64,000 nucleotides of DNA from Mycolicibacterium insubricum (GTDB lineage: Bacteria; Actinomycetota; Actinomycetes; Mycobacteriales; Mycobacteriaceae), in contig NZ_AP022618.1 in the NCBI RefSeq assembly GCF_010731615.1, positions 744,001 to 808,000 on the forward strand, read 5' to 3'. This document shows positions 48,693 to 58,555 of this stretch, piece by piece. Below the pieces are notes generated by a model that ran no database searches, had not been told where the DNA came from, and saw only the letters and a list, made by a program, of their open reading frames with translations. Every line of letters starts with the position of its first letter. The stretch's first letter is position 1. The translations under genes and the position numbers were made by a program.

Positions 48693-49969
48693 GCGCCGGG
48701 GCCGCCTTCCCTTGCCGGACCGCCAAGTCTTCTGTGGGTGGCCCCGGCGTCGCCGGCGCGGCGCAGTGTCGGCGCGAACACCCACCAGATCAGCAGCGAT
48801 CCCAGTGACAGTGTGCTCAACAGCAGGAATGCTGGCCGGAACCCGGCGTGCTGCGCGATCATCCCGCCCAACAGTGAGCTCAGTGCCGCGCCGATCCCCT
48901 GGGTGGTCAGCACCGCTCCCTGGCCGATATTGATGTGGCCGGTGCCGTCGAGCAGCCGGGCCACCAGCCCCGGTACGGCGACCGAGAGCAGGCCGGTGCC
49001 GACACCGTCGAGGATCTGCACCGGAACCACACCCCACCCGGTGATCACCGTCGCCGCGATCAGCCCGCGGACCGGCAGGGCCAGGAACGCGATCAAGATC
49101 ACCACCCAGTAGCCGCGCCTCCCGGCGATCCGCATGGCCGCCAGTGACGCCACGATCATCACCACCTGCGCGATCACCACCGTGCTGGCAACCGTGGTGA
49201 ACGGGTTGCCGTGGGCCACCACCACGGCGAGCCCGTAGAGCGGCAGCATGGCGGCGTTGCCCAGGTGAAACAGCAGCAGCGCACCTGCCAGTGCCAGCAG
49301 CGGTCGACATTCCAGCAGCGCCCGTAGCTTCTCGACCGGGGCCCGACCGGCATCGTCGGAGGCCCCGCGTGCGGAGCGGTGGTCGATGCGCGACGACGGC
49401 ACGCACAGCACAGCCACGACGGTGAACACCGCGAAGACGGCGGCAAGCCAGAACACCGCGGCGAATCCGAAGCGCCACCCCAAGAGACCCGACAGGCCCG
49501 CCCCGAGCACGTTTCCGGCGTGGTTGCAGGCCTGGTTGCGGCCGTTCTGGGCGAAGAACCCGGCCTGGCGCACGACACCCAGGGTGATGCCCATGACCGC
49601 CGGGCCGATCACGGCGCCGGCGATCGCGCCGGCAACCTGGGCACCTGCGATCACCCAGATCCGCTCGGAGACCAGGATCAGACCGGACGCGCCCACCGCG
49701 CACAGCCCGGCAACGATGACACAGGACCGCTTGCGTCTGGTGGCGTCGATCATCGCGCCCGCCGGTGCGGCTGCGATCATTCCGGCGACGCCGCCCAGCG
49801 TGCTCAGCGCGCCGATCAGCCCGGTGCTCCAGCCTCGCTCAAGCAGCAAAACCCCTACAAATGGTCCGATTCCGGCCTGCATATCGGCCATGAAGAAGTT
49901 CACCGCCTGCAGCGCCGCGCGAACCCCCGTACCCACCCGCGGCGCCGGCGCCGCCACGCTGACCGTCAC
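48689..49969 (-). CDS. MFS transporter
   Basis: The 426-residue protein has about twelve membrane helices. The cytoplasmic loop motif after helix 2 (GAMIDATRRKR) is typical of MFS proteins, and motifs such as QNGRNQACNHAGNVLGAGLSG mark helix 5. PSSRIDHRSARGASDDAGRAPVEKL forms the central loop. Substrate unknown; drug-proton antiporters are the closest general type. GTG 49969 start. It lies 58 bases downstream of the proline-rich membrane protein, on the same strand, so may be co-transcribed with it. Confidence 0.88.
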   Translation of the reverse strand: MTVSVAAPAPRVGTGVRAALQAVNFFMADMQAGIGPFVGVLLLERGWSTGLIGALSTLGGVAGMIAAAPAGAMIDATRRKRSCVIVAGLCAVGASGLILVSERIWVIAGAQVAGAIAGAVIGPAVMGITLGVVRQAGFFAQNGRNQACNHAGNVLGAGLSGLLGWRFGFAAVFWLAAVFAVFTVVAVLCVPSSRIDHRSARGASDDAGRAPVEKLRALLECRPLLALAGALLLFHLGNAAMLPLYGLAVVVAHGNPFTTVASTVVIAQVVMIVASLAAMRIAGRRGYWVVILIAFLALPVRGLIAATVITGWGVVPVQILDGVGTGLLSVAVPGLVARLLDGTGHINIGQGAVLTTQGIGAALSSLLGGMIAQHAGFRPAFLLLSTLSLGSLLIWWVFAPTLRRAGDAGATHRRLGGPAREGGPGA

Positions 49970-50027
49970 CGAGTCTCCTTCCGGGGAATCTCTGCGCCTC
50001 CTCTTCGATCGTTGGCTTCCCGCCCGA

Positions 50028-50504
50028 TCAGGGAGTGGGCGGCGGCACGGCCCGCGGCCCGGCGGGCTGAGGCGGCCCGGCGGGCTGAGGCGGCGCGGCG
50101 GGTGCAGCCGGGCCGGGTTGCAACAGCGCCGGCTGCGGGGGCGCGAGCGCAGACCCGGCGGGCAGCGGTCCGGGCGGCGGTCCCCACCCCGGGGGTGCCG
50201 GGTTGGACCAGGCGCCCGCAGGTGACGGGACGTCCCAGACCCCGGGCGGCGACGCCGGTCCGAAGAAACGCAAACCGGCCGTCGCGAGTATCGCGCCGGT
50301 GAGCAGTCCGGCGATACCGGTGCCGACGGCGAGGGCGATACAGCCCGGCCGGCGGGGAGAGATCGACGTGGCCGGAGGGCCGACGACCGTGGGGGAAACC
50401 GGGTGCAGAGGAGGAGTCGGGGTCAGCGGTGCAGCGCCGGGTCCGGGGTGTTCGCCACCGGCGGCGTGTGGAGCCGCGGAAATGGATTGGGTGTCGGCCA
50501 TCAT
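50028..50504 (-). CDS. Proline-rich single-pass membrane protein
   Basis: The 158-residue protein has a cytoplasmic N-terminus with Pro/Gly/Ser, one membrane segment (IALAVGTGIAGLLTGAILA, about residues 56-74), and a C-terminal, probably extracytoplasmic tail of about 80 residues that is more than a third proline with repeated PAGPPQPAG. No domain or lipobox is visible. It is divergent from the response regulator gene, across a shared 141-base region. Since the adjacent kinase has its own proline-rich outer loop, the two proteins may interact; that is speculation from sequence. Confidence 0.78.
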   Translation of the reverse strand: MMADTQSISAAPHAAGGEHPGPGAAPLTPTPPLHPVSPTVVGPPATSISPRRPGCIALAVGTGIAGLLTGAILATAGLRFFGPASPPGVWDVPSPAGAWSNPAPPGWGPPPGPLPAGSALAPPQPALLQPGPAAPAAPPQPAGPPQPAGPRAVPPPTP

Positions 50505-50568
50505 GCCTCCAGAAACTCAATAAGGGTGCGTCGATGTGGGCGACGCTAGGAGGCGAGTGTGAAATCAA

Positions 50569-50603
50569 CCTGAAGACCCGGCACGCAGGGGGATTTCTTC
50601 AGG
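50569..50603. promoter_or_regulatory. Inverted repeat in the divergent promoter region of the response regulator
   Basis: CCTGAAG (50569-50575) and CTTCAGG (50597-50603) are perfect inverted arms, centres 28 bases apart; TCAACCTGAAG overlaps the left arm. It lies 43 bases before the response regulator start and 65 bases upstream of the divergent proline-rich gene, in position for autoregulation. Binding by the adjacent OmpR-type regulator is inference. Confidence 0.5.
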
Positions 50604-50645
50604 TCGGATTCAGAAACTCGCGTGGACAGCGCCGAGAATGGAGCC

Positions 50646-51380
50646 ATGACCGACCGTGTCCGCCCGCAGGCTGCGCCTCGACGTCCCGGGGAGCGTGCAC
50701 TGAAACCGGCCGCCGCACGCGTGCTCGTGGTCGAGGATTCCGAAGCGATCCGTGAAATGGTCAGCGAGGCGCTGACCGACGCCGGGTATGTCACCGCGAC
50801 ACGCCCCGACGGGGCCGGACTCGAAGATGTCCTGGAGGGATTTCGGCCCGACCTGGTGGTGCTGGACGTCATGATGCCGGGCCGCGACGGTTTCGTGCTG
50901 GTCGACGTGGTTCGCGACTGGGGCGACGCCGCAATCGTGTTGCTCACCGCCCGAGACGGGTTGTCCGACCGCGTGCGCGGGCTCGACGGGGGCGCTGACG
51001 ACTACCTGGTCAAACCATTCGAACTGGTCGAGCTGGTCTCGCGCATCGGTGCGGTGCTGCGCCGGCGCGGTCGACTTGCGACAGTTCTGCAATACGGCGA
51101 CCTGGCACTGGATCTCGAAGCCGGGGTCGCCGCCCGGGCCGGACGTCGCCTGGACCTGACCGGTACCGAGTTGCGATTGCTGAGCTTCCTGGCCGAACAA
51201 CGCGGCCGCATCGTCAGCACGAATCAGATCCTGACCGCGGTGTGGGGTTACGACGCCTACGACACCAACCTGGTGCACGTCCATGTCAGCGCGATGCGAC
51301 GCAAACTGGAAGCCCACGGCCCGCGCATCCTGCACACGGTGCGCGGAATCGGTTATCGACTGCAACCCCACCGGCCGTGA
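50646..51380 (+). CDS. OmpR/PhoB-family response regulator
   Basis: The 244-residue regulator has a receiver domain (VLVVEDSEAIREMV; phosphoacceptor Asp74 in LVVLDVMMPGRDG; Lys in DYLVKPFELVE) and a C-terminal winged helix (LTGTELRLLSFLAEQRGRIVS, TNLVHVHVSAMRRKLE, ILHTVRGIGYRL). ATG 50646 is chosen; a 20-residue basic leader precedes the receiver. It overlaps the kinase by GTGA and is divergent from the proline-rich gene. Its targets are unknown; the inverted repeat upstream is a candidate site. Confidence 0.94.
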   Translation: MTDRVRPQAAPRRPGERALKPAAARVLVVEDSEAIREMVSEALTDAGYVTATRPDGAGLEDVLEGFRPDLVVLDVMMPGRDGFVLVDVVRDWGDAAIVLLTARDGLSDRVRGLDGGADDYLVKPFELVELVSRIGAVLRRRGRLATVLQYGDLALDLEAGVAARAGRRLDLTGTELRLLSFLAEQRGRIVSTNQILTAVWGYDAYDTNLVHVHVSAMRRKLEAHGPRILHTVRGIGYRLQPHRP

Positions 51381-52912
51381 CCGCCGCACCGAACCCGGTC
51401 ACCCGCACCCCGTCGCTGCGCCGCCGGGTGACGCTGATGACGCTGGCTGTGCTCGCAGTACTGCTCCTGGTTCTCGGCCTTACCGTCGATACGTTGCTGG
51501 GAGCTCAAACCCGCCGCAGTGTGCATGACCGGCTGCTGGCCACCGCGGCCCGTGCCGACGCGCTCGCCGCTGCGCACACCCCACCCGACCAACTCGTCGC
51601 TCAACTCGGCGGCGGCGGTATCCGGGCACTGCTCATCACCGCCGACGGCACCGGCTACGGAGACGACGCGATCCGCGCCGACACCGCAACCGGGCCCACC
51701 GTCCCCCCGCCACCTCCTCGGGGACCGGACCCGGGACCGTTGCCGCCCGACCGGGGGGCACCGCCGCCACCGCCGAACGAACCGCCTCCGGATGCCACCG
51801 CCGCCGCGGTCGTGCACCCATTGATATCCGGCGGGCGGGTCATCCTGGTTGCCGACACCACCGCGACGACCGCACTGATCCGCCGGTTACGGGAAGTCAT
51901 GATCGGCGCTGGGGTGATCACCCTGGCGGTCGCGGCCCTGTTGCTGGCCGCGGTCACCCGTGTGGCGCTGCGTCCACTGGATCAGCTCACCACGCTTGCC
52001 GAAACCATCACCGGGGGCGACCGCGGACGCCGCTTGCGGCCCGATCGGCCCGACACCGAACTCGGCAACGCCGCAGCGGCGTTCGACGGCATGCTCGACG
52101 CGTTGGAGGACTCCGAGGAGCGCGCCCAGTGCTCAGCCGAGGCCGCCCAGCGTGCTGAGGGCGCCACCCGCCGATTCCTCGCCGACGCCGCTCACGAGCT
52201 GCGCACACCGATCGCCGGGATCCGCGTCACCGCGGAGCAACTGCACTCCACCGCCGCCCAGTTCGGCGAGGACCCGCACGCGACCGGACAGTACCGGCGC
52301 GCGGCGCTGCTGCTCACCGAGGCCCGTCGCGCCAGTCGGCTCATCGCGGACATGCTCGACCTGACCCGCCTCGACGCCGGCGTGACCCTGGACCTCACGG
52401 ACACCGACCTCGCCGCACTCGCGGATGCCGAATGCGAGCGCGCGGCGCTGCTGTCCCCGGAGGTGACCGTCGTCCGCACTGGCGAGTCGGGCCTGCACGT
52501 CCGTGCCGACGCCAACCGGATCAGCCAGATACTGTCCAATCTGGTCGACAACGCCCGCCGGCACACCCCGCCGGGCGGGGACATCCGCATCGATGTCGGC
52601 TACACGGAACCGAACCGGTCGCCCGGTGGCGCCGACCCATGCGCCGAAGTAACCGTGACCGACACCGGCCCCGGCATCACCGATGCCGACCGCGAACGCG
52701 TATTCGGCCGCTTGGTACGTCTGGACTCCGCCCGGGACGCCGATCGCGGCGGCGCCGGCCTCGGCCTTGCCATCGCACGTGCGCTCGCCCGCGCTCACCA
52801 CGGCGACCTGGTCTGCCTACCCCACGGAGGTGGCGCTCGCTTCCGGCTAACCCTGCCGCTACCGGGCGGTACCGACACCGGCGGCCAACCCGACGGTGTC
52901 GTCGGTGGGTGA
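51377..52912 (+). CDS. Sensor histidine kinase with a proline-rich outer loop
   Basis: The 511-residue membrane kinase has two membrane segments (about 20-40 and 175-200) bounding a 130-residue extracytoplasmic loop. Its last part, about residues 108-141, is very proline-rich (VPPPPPRG, PLPPDRGAPPPPP). A HAMP region (RVALRPLDQLTTLAETITGG) is followed by the H-box FLADAAHELRTPIAG with phosphorylated His273, N-box LSNLVDNARRHTPPGG, G1 VTDTGPGITDADR and G2 GGAGLGLAIARALA. GTG 51377 overlaps the regulator stop (GTGA). Its C-terminus ends two bases from the converging acyl-CoA dehydrogenase. Confidence 0.94.
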   Translation: MTAAPNPVTRTPSLRRRVTLMTLAVLAVLLLVLGLTVDTLLGAQTRRSVHDRLLATAARADALAAAHTPPDQLVAQLGGGGIRALLITADGTGYGDDAIRADTATGPTVPPPPPRGPDPGPLPPDRGAPPPPPNEPPPDATAAAVVHPLISGGRVILVADTTATTALIRRLREVMIGAGVITLAVAALLLAAVTRVALRPLDQLTTLAETITGGDRGRRLRPDRPDTELGNAAAAFDGMLDALEDSEERAQCSAEAAQRAEGATRRFLADAAHELRTPIAGIRVTAEQLHSTAAQFGEDPHATGQYRRAALLLTEARRASRLIADMLDLTRLDAGVTLDLTDTDLAALADAECERAALLSPEVTVVRTGESGLHVRADANRISQILSNLVDNARRHTPPGGDIRIDVGYTEPNRSPGGADPCAEVTVTDTGPGITDADRERVFGRLVRLDSARDADRGGAGLGLAIARALARAHHGDLVCLPHGGGARFRLTLPLPGGTDTGGQPDGVVGG

Positions 52913-52914
52913 CC

Positions 52915-54054
52915 TCAGCCGGTGAGGGTGCGGGCGATCACCAGGCGCTGAATCTGGTTGGTGCCCTCGAAGATCTGGGTGATCTTGGCCTCGCGCATGA
53001 ACCGCTCCACTCGGTAGTCGCGGGTGTAGCCGGCGCCACCGAACACCTGCACGGCGTCGGTGGTCACCTTCATCGCGGCGTCGGTGCACACCAGCTTGGC
53101 GACGCTGGCGTGCTGGGAATACGGCAGCCCGGCGTCGCGGCGCCGCGCCGCATCGAGGTAGGTGGCCCGCGCCGAGGCGACCGCGGCGGCCATATCGGCC
53201 AGCAGGAAGCCCAGACCCTGGTGCGAGATGATCGTGCGGCCGAAGGTGGTGCGTTCGTTGCCGTACCGGACCGCCTCGTCGAGAGCGGCCTGCGCGATCC
53301 CGACGGCCACCGCCGCGATGCCGAGGCGCCCGGAGTCCAGCGCGCTGAACGCGATCTGCAGCCCCTGACCCTCGGCACCGATCAGCCGGTCGGCATCGAG
53401 GCGGGCGTTGTCATAGAACGCCGACGTCGTCGGGACCGCCGCCAGGCCCATCTTCTCCTCGGGCTTGCCGAAGGACAGTCCGGGCAGATCGCCGGGCACC
53501 AGGAAGCAGGAGATGCCCCGGCTGCCATCACCGGTGCGGGCAAACAGCGTGTAGAAGTCGGCGATGCCGCCGTGGGTGATCCACGCCTTGGTGCCGTTGA
53601 GCAGCCAGCCGTCCTCGACGCGGCTCGCGCTGCAGCGCAGTGCTGCGGCATCGGATCCGGCCTGCGGCTCGGACAGGCTGTAGGCGCCGATCTGGCTGCC
53701 CGACAGCATGCCGGGCAGCCAGCGCTGCTGTTGTTCGGCGGATCCGAAGTTCAGCAGCGGGTGCGACGAGAGGCTGTGCACGCTGACCGCGACGGCCACC
53801 GCCGCCCACCGCGCGGCGAGTTCCTCGAGAACCTGCAGGTACACCTCGAACGGTTGCCCGGCGCCGCCCCACTGTTCGGGTTGGGGCAGGCTCAGCAGCC
53901 CGGCCGCGCCGAGGGTGGCGAAGACCCCGTCGGGATAGGTCTCGGTGCGTTCGTGCTCGTCGACGATGGGATCGAGAACCTTGTCGACGATGTCGCGGGT
54001 GAGCGCGATCAGGTCGGCGGCCTCCGCCGAGGGCAGCAGTCGGTCGACCGGCAT
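52915..54054 (-). CDS. Acyl-CoA dehydrogenase
   Basis: The 379-residue flavoenzyme catalyses the first step of acyl-CoA beta-oxidation. FAD and substrate motifs: GAYSLSEPQAGSDAAAL, WLLNGTKAWITHGGIADFY; RTTFGRTIISHQGLGFLLADM; GGAGYTRDYRVERFMREAKI; the catalytic Glu is in IFEGTNQIQRLVIARTLTG. It is of the short/medium-chain type. ATG 54054 (MPVDRLLPSAEAADLI) is chosen over the longer frame upstream. It stands alone between the kinase and the pntAB terminator. Confidence 0.93.
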   Translation of the reverse strand: MPVDRLLPSAEAADLIALTRDIVDKVLDPIVDEHERTETYPDGVFATLGAAGLLSLPQPEQWGGAGQPFEVYLQVLEELAARWAAVAVAVSVHSLSSHPLLNFGSAEQQQRWLPGMLSGSQIGAYSLSEPQAGSDAAALRCSASRVEDGWLLNGTKAWITHGGIADFYTLFARTGDGSRGISCFLVPGDLPGLSFGKPEEKMGLAAVPTTSAFYDNARLDADRLIGAEGQGLQIAFSALDSGRLGIAAVAVGIAQAALDEAVRYGNERTTFGRTIISHQGLGFLLADMAAAVASARATYLDAARRRDAGLPYSQHASVAKLVCTDAAMKVTTDAVQVFGGAGYTRDYRVERFMREAKITQIFEGTNQIQRLVIARTLTG

Positions 54055-54109
54055 AGTTGCATCTCCTAGTAATTGCGGATCTGCAAACTTTAGCGGGCGG
54101 GGTTGAGCG

Positions 54110-54142
54110 ACGAAGGCCCGGTCGATTCGACCGGGCCTTCGT
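54110..54142 (-). terminator. Intrinsic-type terminator of the pntAB operon
   Basis: A near-perfect inverted repeat of 16-base arms: ACGAAGGCCCGGTCGA (54110-54125) and TCGACCGGGCCTTCGT (54127-54142) around one central base. It begins 13 bases beyond the pntB stop. No T-run follows on the minus strand, which is common in mycobacteria. It lies between pntB and the next acyl-CoA dehydrogenase start, separating their transcripts. Confidence 0.85.
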
Positions 54143-54155
54143 GCGAGCGGACAAG

Positions 54156-55637
54156 CTACAGCGCGGCGAGGATGTCGTTGACCCGGTCGCGGGCGTCGCC
54201 GAACAGCATCTGGGTGTTCTCCCGGAAGAACAGCGGGTTCTGCACACCGGCGTAACCGGAAGCCATCGACCGCTTGAACACGATGACGTTGTTGGCGTTC
54301 CACACCGTCAGCACGGGCATGCCGGCGATCGGACTGCTCGGATCCTCGGCGGCCGCCGGGTTCACCGTGTCGTTGGCGCCGATCACCAGCACGACGTCGG
54401 TGTCGTCGAAGTCGTCGTTGATCTCGTCCATCTCCAGCACGATGTCATAGGGCACCTTGGCCTCGGCCAGCAGCACGTTCATGTGCCCGGGCAGCCGGCC
54501 GGCCACCGGGTGGATGCCGAACCGGACGTTGACGCCGCGCTCGCGCAGCTTGCGGGTCAGGTCGGCGACACCGTACTGGGCCTGGGCCACCGCCATGCCG
54601 TAGCCGGGGGTGATGACCACCGAATGCGCCGACGCGAGCAGTTCGGCCGCGCCCTCGGCGTTGATCTCCCGGTGCTCGCCGTAGTCCTTGTCCTCGGCGG
54701 GGCCTGCCTCGATGCCGAAGCCGCCGGCGATCACCGAGATGAACGAGCGGTTCATCGCCTTGCACATGATGTAGGACAGGTAGGCACCGGAGGAGCCGAC
54801 CAGCGCACCGGTGATGATCAGCAGGTCGTTGGACAGCAGGAAGCCCGCGGCCGCCGCGGCCCAGCCGGAGTAGCTGTTGAGCATCGACACCACGACGGGC
54901 ATGTCGCCACCGCCGATGGAAGCCACCAGGTGCCAGCCCAGCAGCAGTGCCAGCACGGTCACCCCGGCCAGCAGCCACAGCTGAGTCTGCGGATCGTCGG
55001 TGATGACGAACCAGACGGTCAGCGCGACGAAGGCGACGAGCGCGCCGACGTTGATGAAGTTCTTACCGGGCAGCATCATCGGCGCGGACTTCATCTTCGC
55101 CGACAGCTTCAGGTTCGCCACGATCGAACCGGTGAAAGTCACCGCACCGATGAAGACGCCGATGACAACCTCGGCGGAGTGGATGCCGAGCAAGCCGTTC
55201 TTGACCATCTCGACGGCGTCGTCGCCCTGCGGATGGGCCTCAATGTGCAGGTAGCCGTTCCAGCCGACCAGCACCGCGGCCAGGCCGACGAACGAGTGCA
55301 GCAGGGCGATCAGCTCGGGCATGCCGGTCATCTCGACGACCTTGGCCTTCCACAGGCCGATCGCGGCGCCGATGGCCATGGCGCCGAACATCAAGGCCAC
55401 GCCGATCGGCTGCAGCGTGTGGTGGAAGGCCAGCGTGATAGTGGCGACCAGGGCGATGAGCATGCCGCCGATACCGAAGCTGATGCCGGCACGGGAGGTC
55501 TCGTGCTTGGACAGCCCGGCCAGGGACAGGACGAAGAGCAGCGCCGCCACAACGTAGGCCGCGTTGGCGGCCAACGTCAGGGGATCGAGTGGGGTATCTG
55601 TGGCCGCATTGGCGAGCAGATGGACGTTTTCCAGCAT
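54156..55637 (-). CDS. pntB: Proton-translocating NAD(P) transhydrogenase beta subunit
   Basis: The 493-residue membrane protein has eight or nine transmembrane helices in the N-terminal 280 residues, followed by the NADP-binding domain III with [42 protein letters not shown] and [14 protein letters not shown]. Uses the proton gradient to drive hydride transfer from NADH to NADP. ATG 55637 ([11 protein letters not shown]) is chosen over a longer frame. It lies 28 bases downstream of pntA. The terminator at 54110-54142 follows. Confidence 0.95.
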   Translation of the reverse strand: MLENVHLLANAATDTPLDPLTLAANAAYVVAALLFVLSLAGLSKHETSRAGISFGIGGMLIALVATITLAFHHTLQPIGVALMFGAMAIGAAIGLWKAKVVEMTGMPELIALLHSFVGLAAVLVGWNGYLHIEAHPQGDDAVEMVKNGLLGIHSAEVVIGVFIGAVTFTGSIVANLKLSAKMKSAPMMLPGKNFINVGALVAFVALTVWFVITDDPQTQLWLLAGVTVLALLLGWHLVASIGGGDMPVVVSMLNSYSGWAAAAAGFLLSNDLLIITGALVGSSGAYLSYIMCKAMNRSFISVIAGGFGIEAGPAEDKDYGEHREINAEGAAELLASAHSVVITPGYGMAVAQAQYGVADLTRKLRERGVNVRFGIHPVAGRLPGHMNVLLAEAKVPYDIVLEMDEINDDFDDTDVVLVIGANDTVNPAAAEDPSSPIAGMPVLTVWNANNVIVFKRSMASGYAGVQNPLFFRENTQMLFGDARDRVNDILAAL

Positions 55638-55665
55638 TGAATGTTCCGATCGGGTAGGCAGGCTG

Positions 55666-57198
55666 CTAGCTGCGGGAGAACATCGCGAGCATGCGACGCG
55701 TGACCGCGAAGCCGCCGAAGATGTTGATACTGGCGAGCAGGATGGCGAGCGTCGACAGCGTCGCGATGGCGACATTGTGGTCGCCGACCTGGAGCAACGC
55801 GCCGACCACGATGATGCCGGAGATCGCGTTGGTCACCGACATCAGCGGAGTGTGCAGCGCATGGTGCACATTGCCGATCACGTAGTAGCCGATCACGATG
55901 GCCAGCGCGAAGACGGTGAGATGGGTCTGGAGCGCGGCGGGTGAGATCGCGAGCAGCGCGAAGACCACGGCGGCGCCGGCGAAGGTGATGCCGAGCCGGC
56001 GGCCCGTCGTCATCGGCGCCTTTTCGTCGCGCACGACCGGCGCTGCCGCCGCGGCGGCCACCGGCGCAGCCGAGACCTGCACCGGCGGCGGGGGCCACGT
56101 TACGTCGCCGGCGCGCACCACCGTCATCGAGCGCTGCACGACGTCGTCGAAGTCCAGGGTGAGCTGCCCGTCCTTGGCTGGGGTGAGCAGCTTGAGCAGG
56201 TTCACCAGGTTGGTGCCGTAGAGCTGCGAAGCCTGTGCGGACAGTCGACCGGCCAGGTCGGTGTAGCCGATGATGGTCACGCCGTTGTCGGTGACGACGG
56301 ACTTGTCCTTGACGGTGCCCTCGACGTTGCCGCCGTTGGCTGCGGCCATGTCGACGATGACGCTGCCGGGCTTCATCGACGCGACCATGTCGGCGGTGAT
56401 GATGCGCGGCGCCGGCCTACCCGGGATCAGCGCGGTGGTGATGATGATGTCGACGTCCTTGCACTGCTCGGCGTACAGCGCCGCCTCGCGTGCCTTGTAG
56501 TCGTCGTCCATCTCCTTGGCGTAACCGGTGGCCGAGACCTCGGCCTTGTCGTTCGCGACCGACAGGTACTCGCCGCCGAGAGAGGCGACCTGGTCGGCGA
56601 CCTCGGGACGCGGGTCGGTGGCGCGCACGATGGCGCCGAGGCTGCCGGCCGCGCCGATCGCGGCCAGACCCGCCACGCCGGCACCTACCACCAGCACCTT
56701 GGCCGGCGGGACCTTGCCCGCGGCGGTCACCTGGCCGGTGAAGAACCGGCCGAAGGCGTGTGCGGCCTCGACGACGGCGCGGTACCCGGCGATATTGGCC
56801 ATCGAGCTCAGCACGTCGAGCGACTGGGCGCGGGAGATACGCGGCACCGAGTCCATCGACAGCACGGTGATCGGCCGGGCGGCCAGCTTCTCGACCAGTT
56901 CGGGGTTCAGCGCCGGGGAGATCAGGCTGACCAACGTCGCGCCGTCCTTGAGCGAGGCGATCTCGGCGTCGTCGGGGGCGTTGACCTTCAGCACCACGTC
57001 CGCGGACCAGACGGCCGCCGTCGTACCGATCTCCGCGCCGGCGTCGACGTAGGCCTGGTCGGCGAAGCTGGAGGCGTCGCCCGCGCCGGTTTCGACGAGT
57101 ACCGAGTAGCCCAGTTTGATGAGCTGACCGACGGTCTGCGGGGTGGCGGCGACGCGCGTTTCTCCTGGTAGAGACTCGCGCGGGATCCCGATGATCAT
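55666..57198 (-). CDS. pntA: NAD(P) transhydrogenase alpha subunit, single chain
   Basis: The 510-residue protein starts [23 protein letters not shown]-binding domain I has [22 protein letters not shown] and RITAD-type motifs ([26 protein letters not shown]). A Pro/Ala linker ([12 protein letters not shown]) at about residue 380 joins it to four C-terminal membrane helices ([34 protein letters not shown]). In M. tuberculosis these are two genes, pntAa and pntAb; here the frame runs through both, as in E. coli PntA (510 residues). ATG 57198. A hairpin (57234-57241/57251-57258) lies in its leader. Confidence 0.94.
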   Translation of the reverse strand: MIIGIPRESLPGETRVAATPQTVGQLIKLGYSVLVETGAGDASSFADQAYVDAGAEIGTTAAVWSADVVLKVNAPDDAEIASLKDGATLVSLISPALNPELVEKLAARPITVLSMDSVPRISRAQSLDVLSSMANIAGYRAVVEAAHAFGRFFTGQVTAAGKVPPAKVLVVGAGVAGLAAIGAAGSLGAIVRATDPRPEVADQVASLGGEYLSVANDKAEVSATGYAKEMDDDYKAREAALYAEQCKDVDIIITTALIPGRPAPRIITADMVASMKPGSVIVDMAAANGGNVEGTVKDKSVVTDNGVTIIGYTDLAGRLSAQASQLYGTNLVNLLKLLTPAKDGQLTLDFDDVVQRSMTVVRAGDVTWPPPPVQVSAAPVAAAAAAPVVRDEKAPMTTGRRLGITFAGAAVVFALLAISPAALQTHLTVFALAIVIGYYVIGNVHHALHTPLMSVTNAISGIIVVGALLQVGDHNVAIATLSTLAILLASINIFGGFAVTRRMLAMFSRS

Positions 57199-57396
57199 GG
57201 AATTGCGTTCCGATCTGGTTGCTGCAGCCCGGTGCCGGCGCGTATCGGATGCGCCGGCGGCTGACGGGTTTAGCGTCTCAGTGTAAAAGCTCGGGCAAAT
57301 CGCGGGTGTGCCTGCCCGGGGCCCGGCGTAGCTGCTACTCACGGTGCGCCCGACGGGAGGGGCCGGTGCGACGTGGTCGGACGTGGATACACTACT

Positions 57397-57426
57397 AACC
57401 GGTTGATTGGTAGCCCACCGGTGGGC
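57397..57426. promoter_or_regulatory. Two palindromes upstream of the TetR gene
   Basis: AACCGGTT (57397-57404) inside CTAACCGGTTGATTGGTAG and, 8 bases on, the perfect 14-base palindrome GCCCACCGGTGGGC (57413-57426). The second is 24 bases before the TetR start and upstream of the GAGGGGAGG ribosome site. They lie in the region divergent from pntA, so the regulator may control itself and pntAB; this is inferred from position. Confidence 0.5.
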
Positions 57427-57449
57427 GCAGACGCGAGGGGAGGTCAGTA

Positions 57450-58094
57450 ATGGCCGCGGACAACGGACAGACCCGTCGCGAGGAACTGCTGACCGTCGCC
57501 ACCAAGCTCTTCGCGGCCCGCGGCTACCACGGCACCCGGATGGATGACGTCGCCGACGTGGTCGGACTGAACAAGGCGACCGTCTACCACTACTACGCCA
57601 GCAAGTCGCTGATCCTGTTCGACATCTACCAGCGGGCTGCCGAGCGGACCCTGGCCGCCGTGCACGACGATCCGTCCTGGACCGCCCGTGAGGCGCTGTA
57701 TCAGTACACCGTGCGGCTGCTGACCCAGATCGCCAGCAACCCCGAGGGTGCGGCCGTCTACTTCCAGGAGCAGCCCTACATCGCCGAGTGGTTCACCGCC
57801 GAGCAGGTGTCCGAGGTCCGCGCCAAGGAGGTTCAGGTCTACGAGCACGTCCACGGGCTGATCGATCGCGGCATAGCCAATGGCGAGTTCTACCCGTGCG
57901 ATTCGCACGTCCTGGCACTGGGCTACATCGGTATGACCCTGGGCGCCTACCGCTGGATGCGGCCCGGCGGCCGGCGCACCGCCACCGGGATCGCCGAGGA
58001 GTTCAGCACCGCGCTGCTGCGCGGACTGATCCGGGACGAGGCGATCCGGGAGCAATCCCCCTTGGGAGACCGGCCCGCGGTGACGGCCGAATAG
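57450..58094 (+). CDS. TetR-family regulator (Rv0158 type)
   Basis: The 214-residue protein has the [30 protein letters not shown] in the first 60 residues (recognition helix KATVYHYY), and a C-terminal domain with [21 protein letters not shown], resembling the acyl-CoA- or lipid-responsive FadR/KstR-like TetR proteins. The position after pntAB matches Rv0158. ATG 57450 follows GAGGGGAGG. The SRPBCC protein gene is 9 bases downstream, so the two are likely co-transcribed. Confidence 0.92.
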   Translation: MAADNGQTRREELLTVATKLFAARGYHGTRMDDVADVVGLNKATVYHYYASKSLILFDIYQRAAERTLAAVHDDPSWTAREALYQYTVRLLTQIASNPEGAAVYFQEQPYIAEWFTAEQVSEVRAKEVQVYEHVHGLIDRGIANGEFYPCDSHVLALGYIGMTLGAYRWMRPGGRRTATGIAEEFSTALLRGLIRDEAIREQSPLGDRPAVTAE

Positions 58095-58103
58095 GATTCG
58101 GGC

Positions 58104-58547
58104 ATGCCCATCGTCAGCAAGACCGTCGAAGTTGCCGCCGAAGCCGCCCTCATCCTGTCGATCGTCGCCGATTTCGAGGCGTATCCGGAGTGGAACGACG
58201 AGGTGACCGGCATCTGGGTGCTGCACCGCTACAACGACGGCCGGCCCTCGCAGCTGCGCCTGGACATGAAGGTCTCGGGCTTCGAGGGCAGCTTCATCCA
58301 GGCCGTCTACTACCCGGGTGAGAGCCAGATCCAGACCGTCATGCAGCAGGGCGACCTGTTCTCCAAACAGGAGCAGCTGTTCTCCGTGGTGGCGATGGGG
58401 CCGGCGTCGCTGCTGACCGTCGATATGGACGTGGAGACCTCGATGCCCGGGGTGCCCGCCATGATGGTGAAGAAACTGGCCAACGACGTGCTCGACCATC
58501 TGGCGGACGCGCTCAAGAGTCGCGCCGAACAGTTCGCGGCCGGCTGA
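58104..58547 (+). CDS. SRPBCC family (ligand-binding cyclase-like) protein
   Basis: The 147-residue helix-grip protein reads VSKTVEVAAEAALILSIVADFEAYPEWNDEV in the first strand and helix, then QLRLDMKVSGFEGSFIQAVYY, and a long C-terminal helix VKKLANDVLDHLADALKSRAEQ. It resembles the polyketide cyclase/dehydrase proteins of mycobacteria. Ligand unknown. It lies 9 bases after the tetR gene and 8 bases before the lipoprotein gene, so all three are likely one transcript. Confidence 0.85.
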   Translation: MPIVSKTVEVAAEAALILSIVADFEAYPEWNDEVTGIWVLHRYNDGRPSQLRLDMKVSGFEGSFIQAVYYPGESQIQTVMQQGDLFSKQEQLFSVVAMGPASLLTVDMDVETSMPGVPAMMVKKLANDVLDHLADALKSRAEQFAAG

Positions 58548-58555
58548 CCGCCCAC

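Noticed and set aside
45561..49703. A 1380-codon minus-strand open frame covering ptbB, fadE2 and beyond
   Set aside because: Only its end is real (ptbB from GTG 46367). The rest is antisense or frame shadow of fadE2, the hydrolase and the MFS gene, caused by high G+C.
57397..57404. KstR site near the Rv0158-type tetR
   Set aside because: AAC-CG-GTT is present but the flanking T and A of the motif are swapped (A...T), so it does not fit; probably the site of the local regulator.
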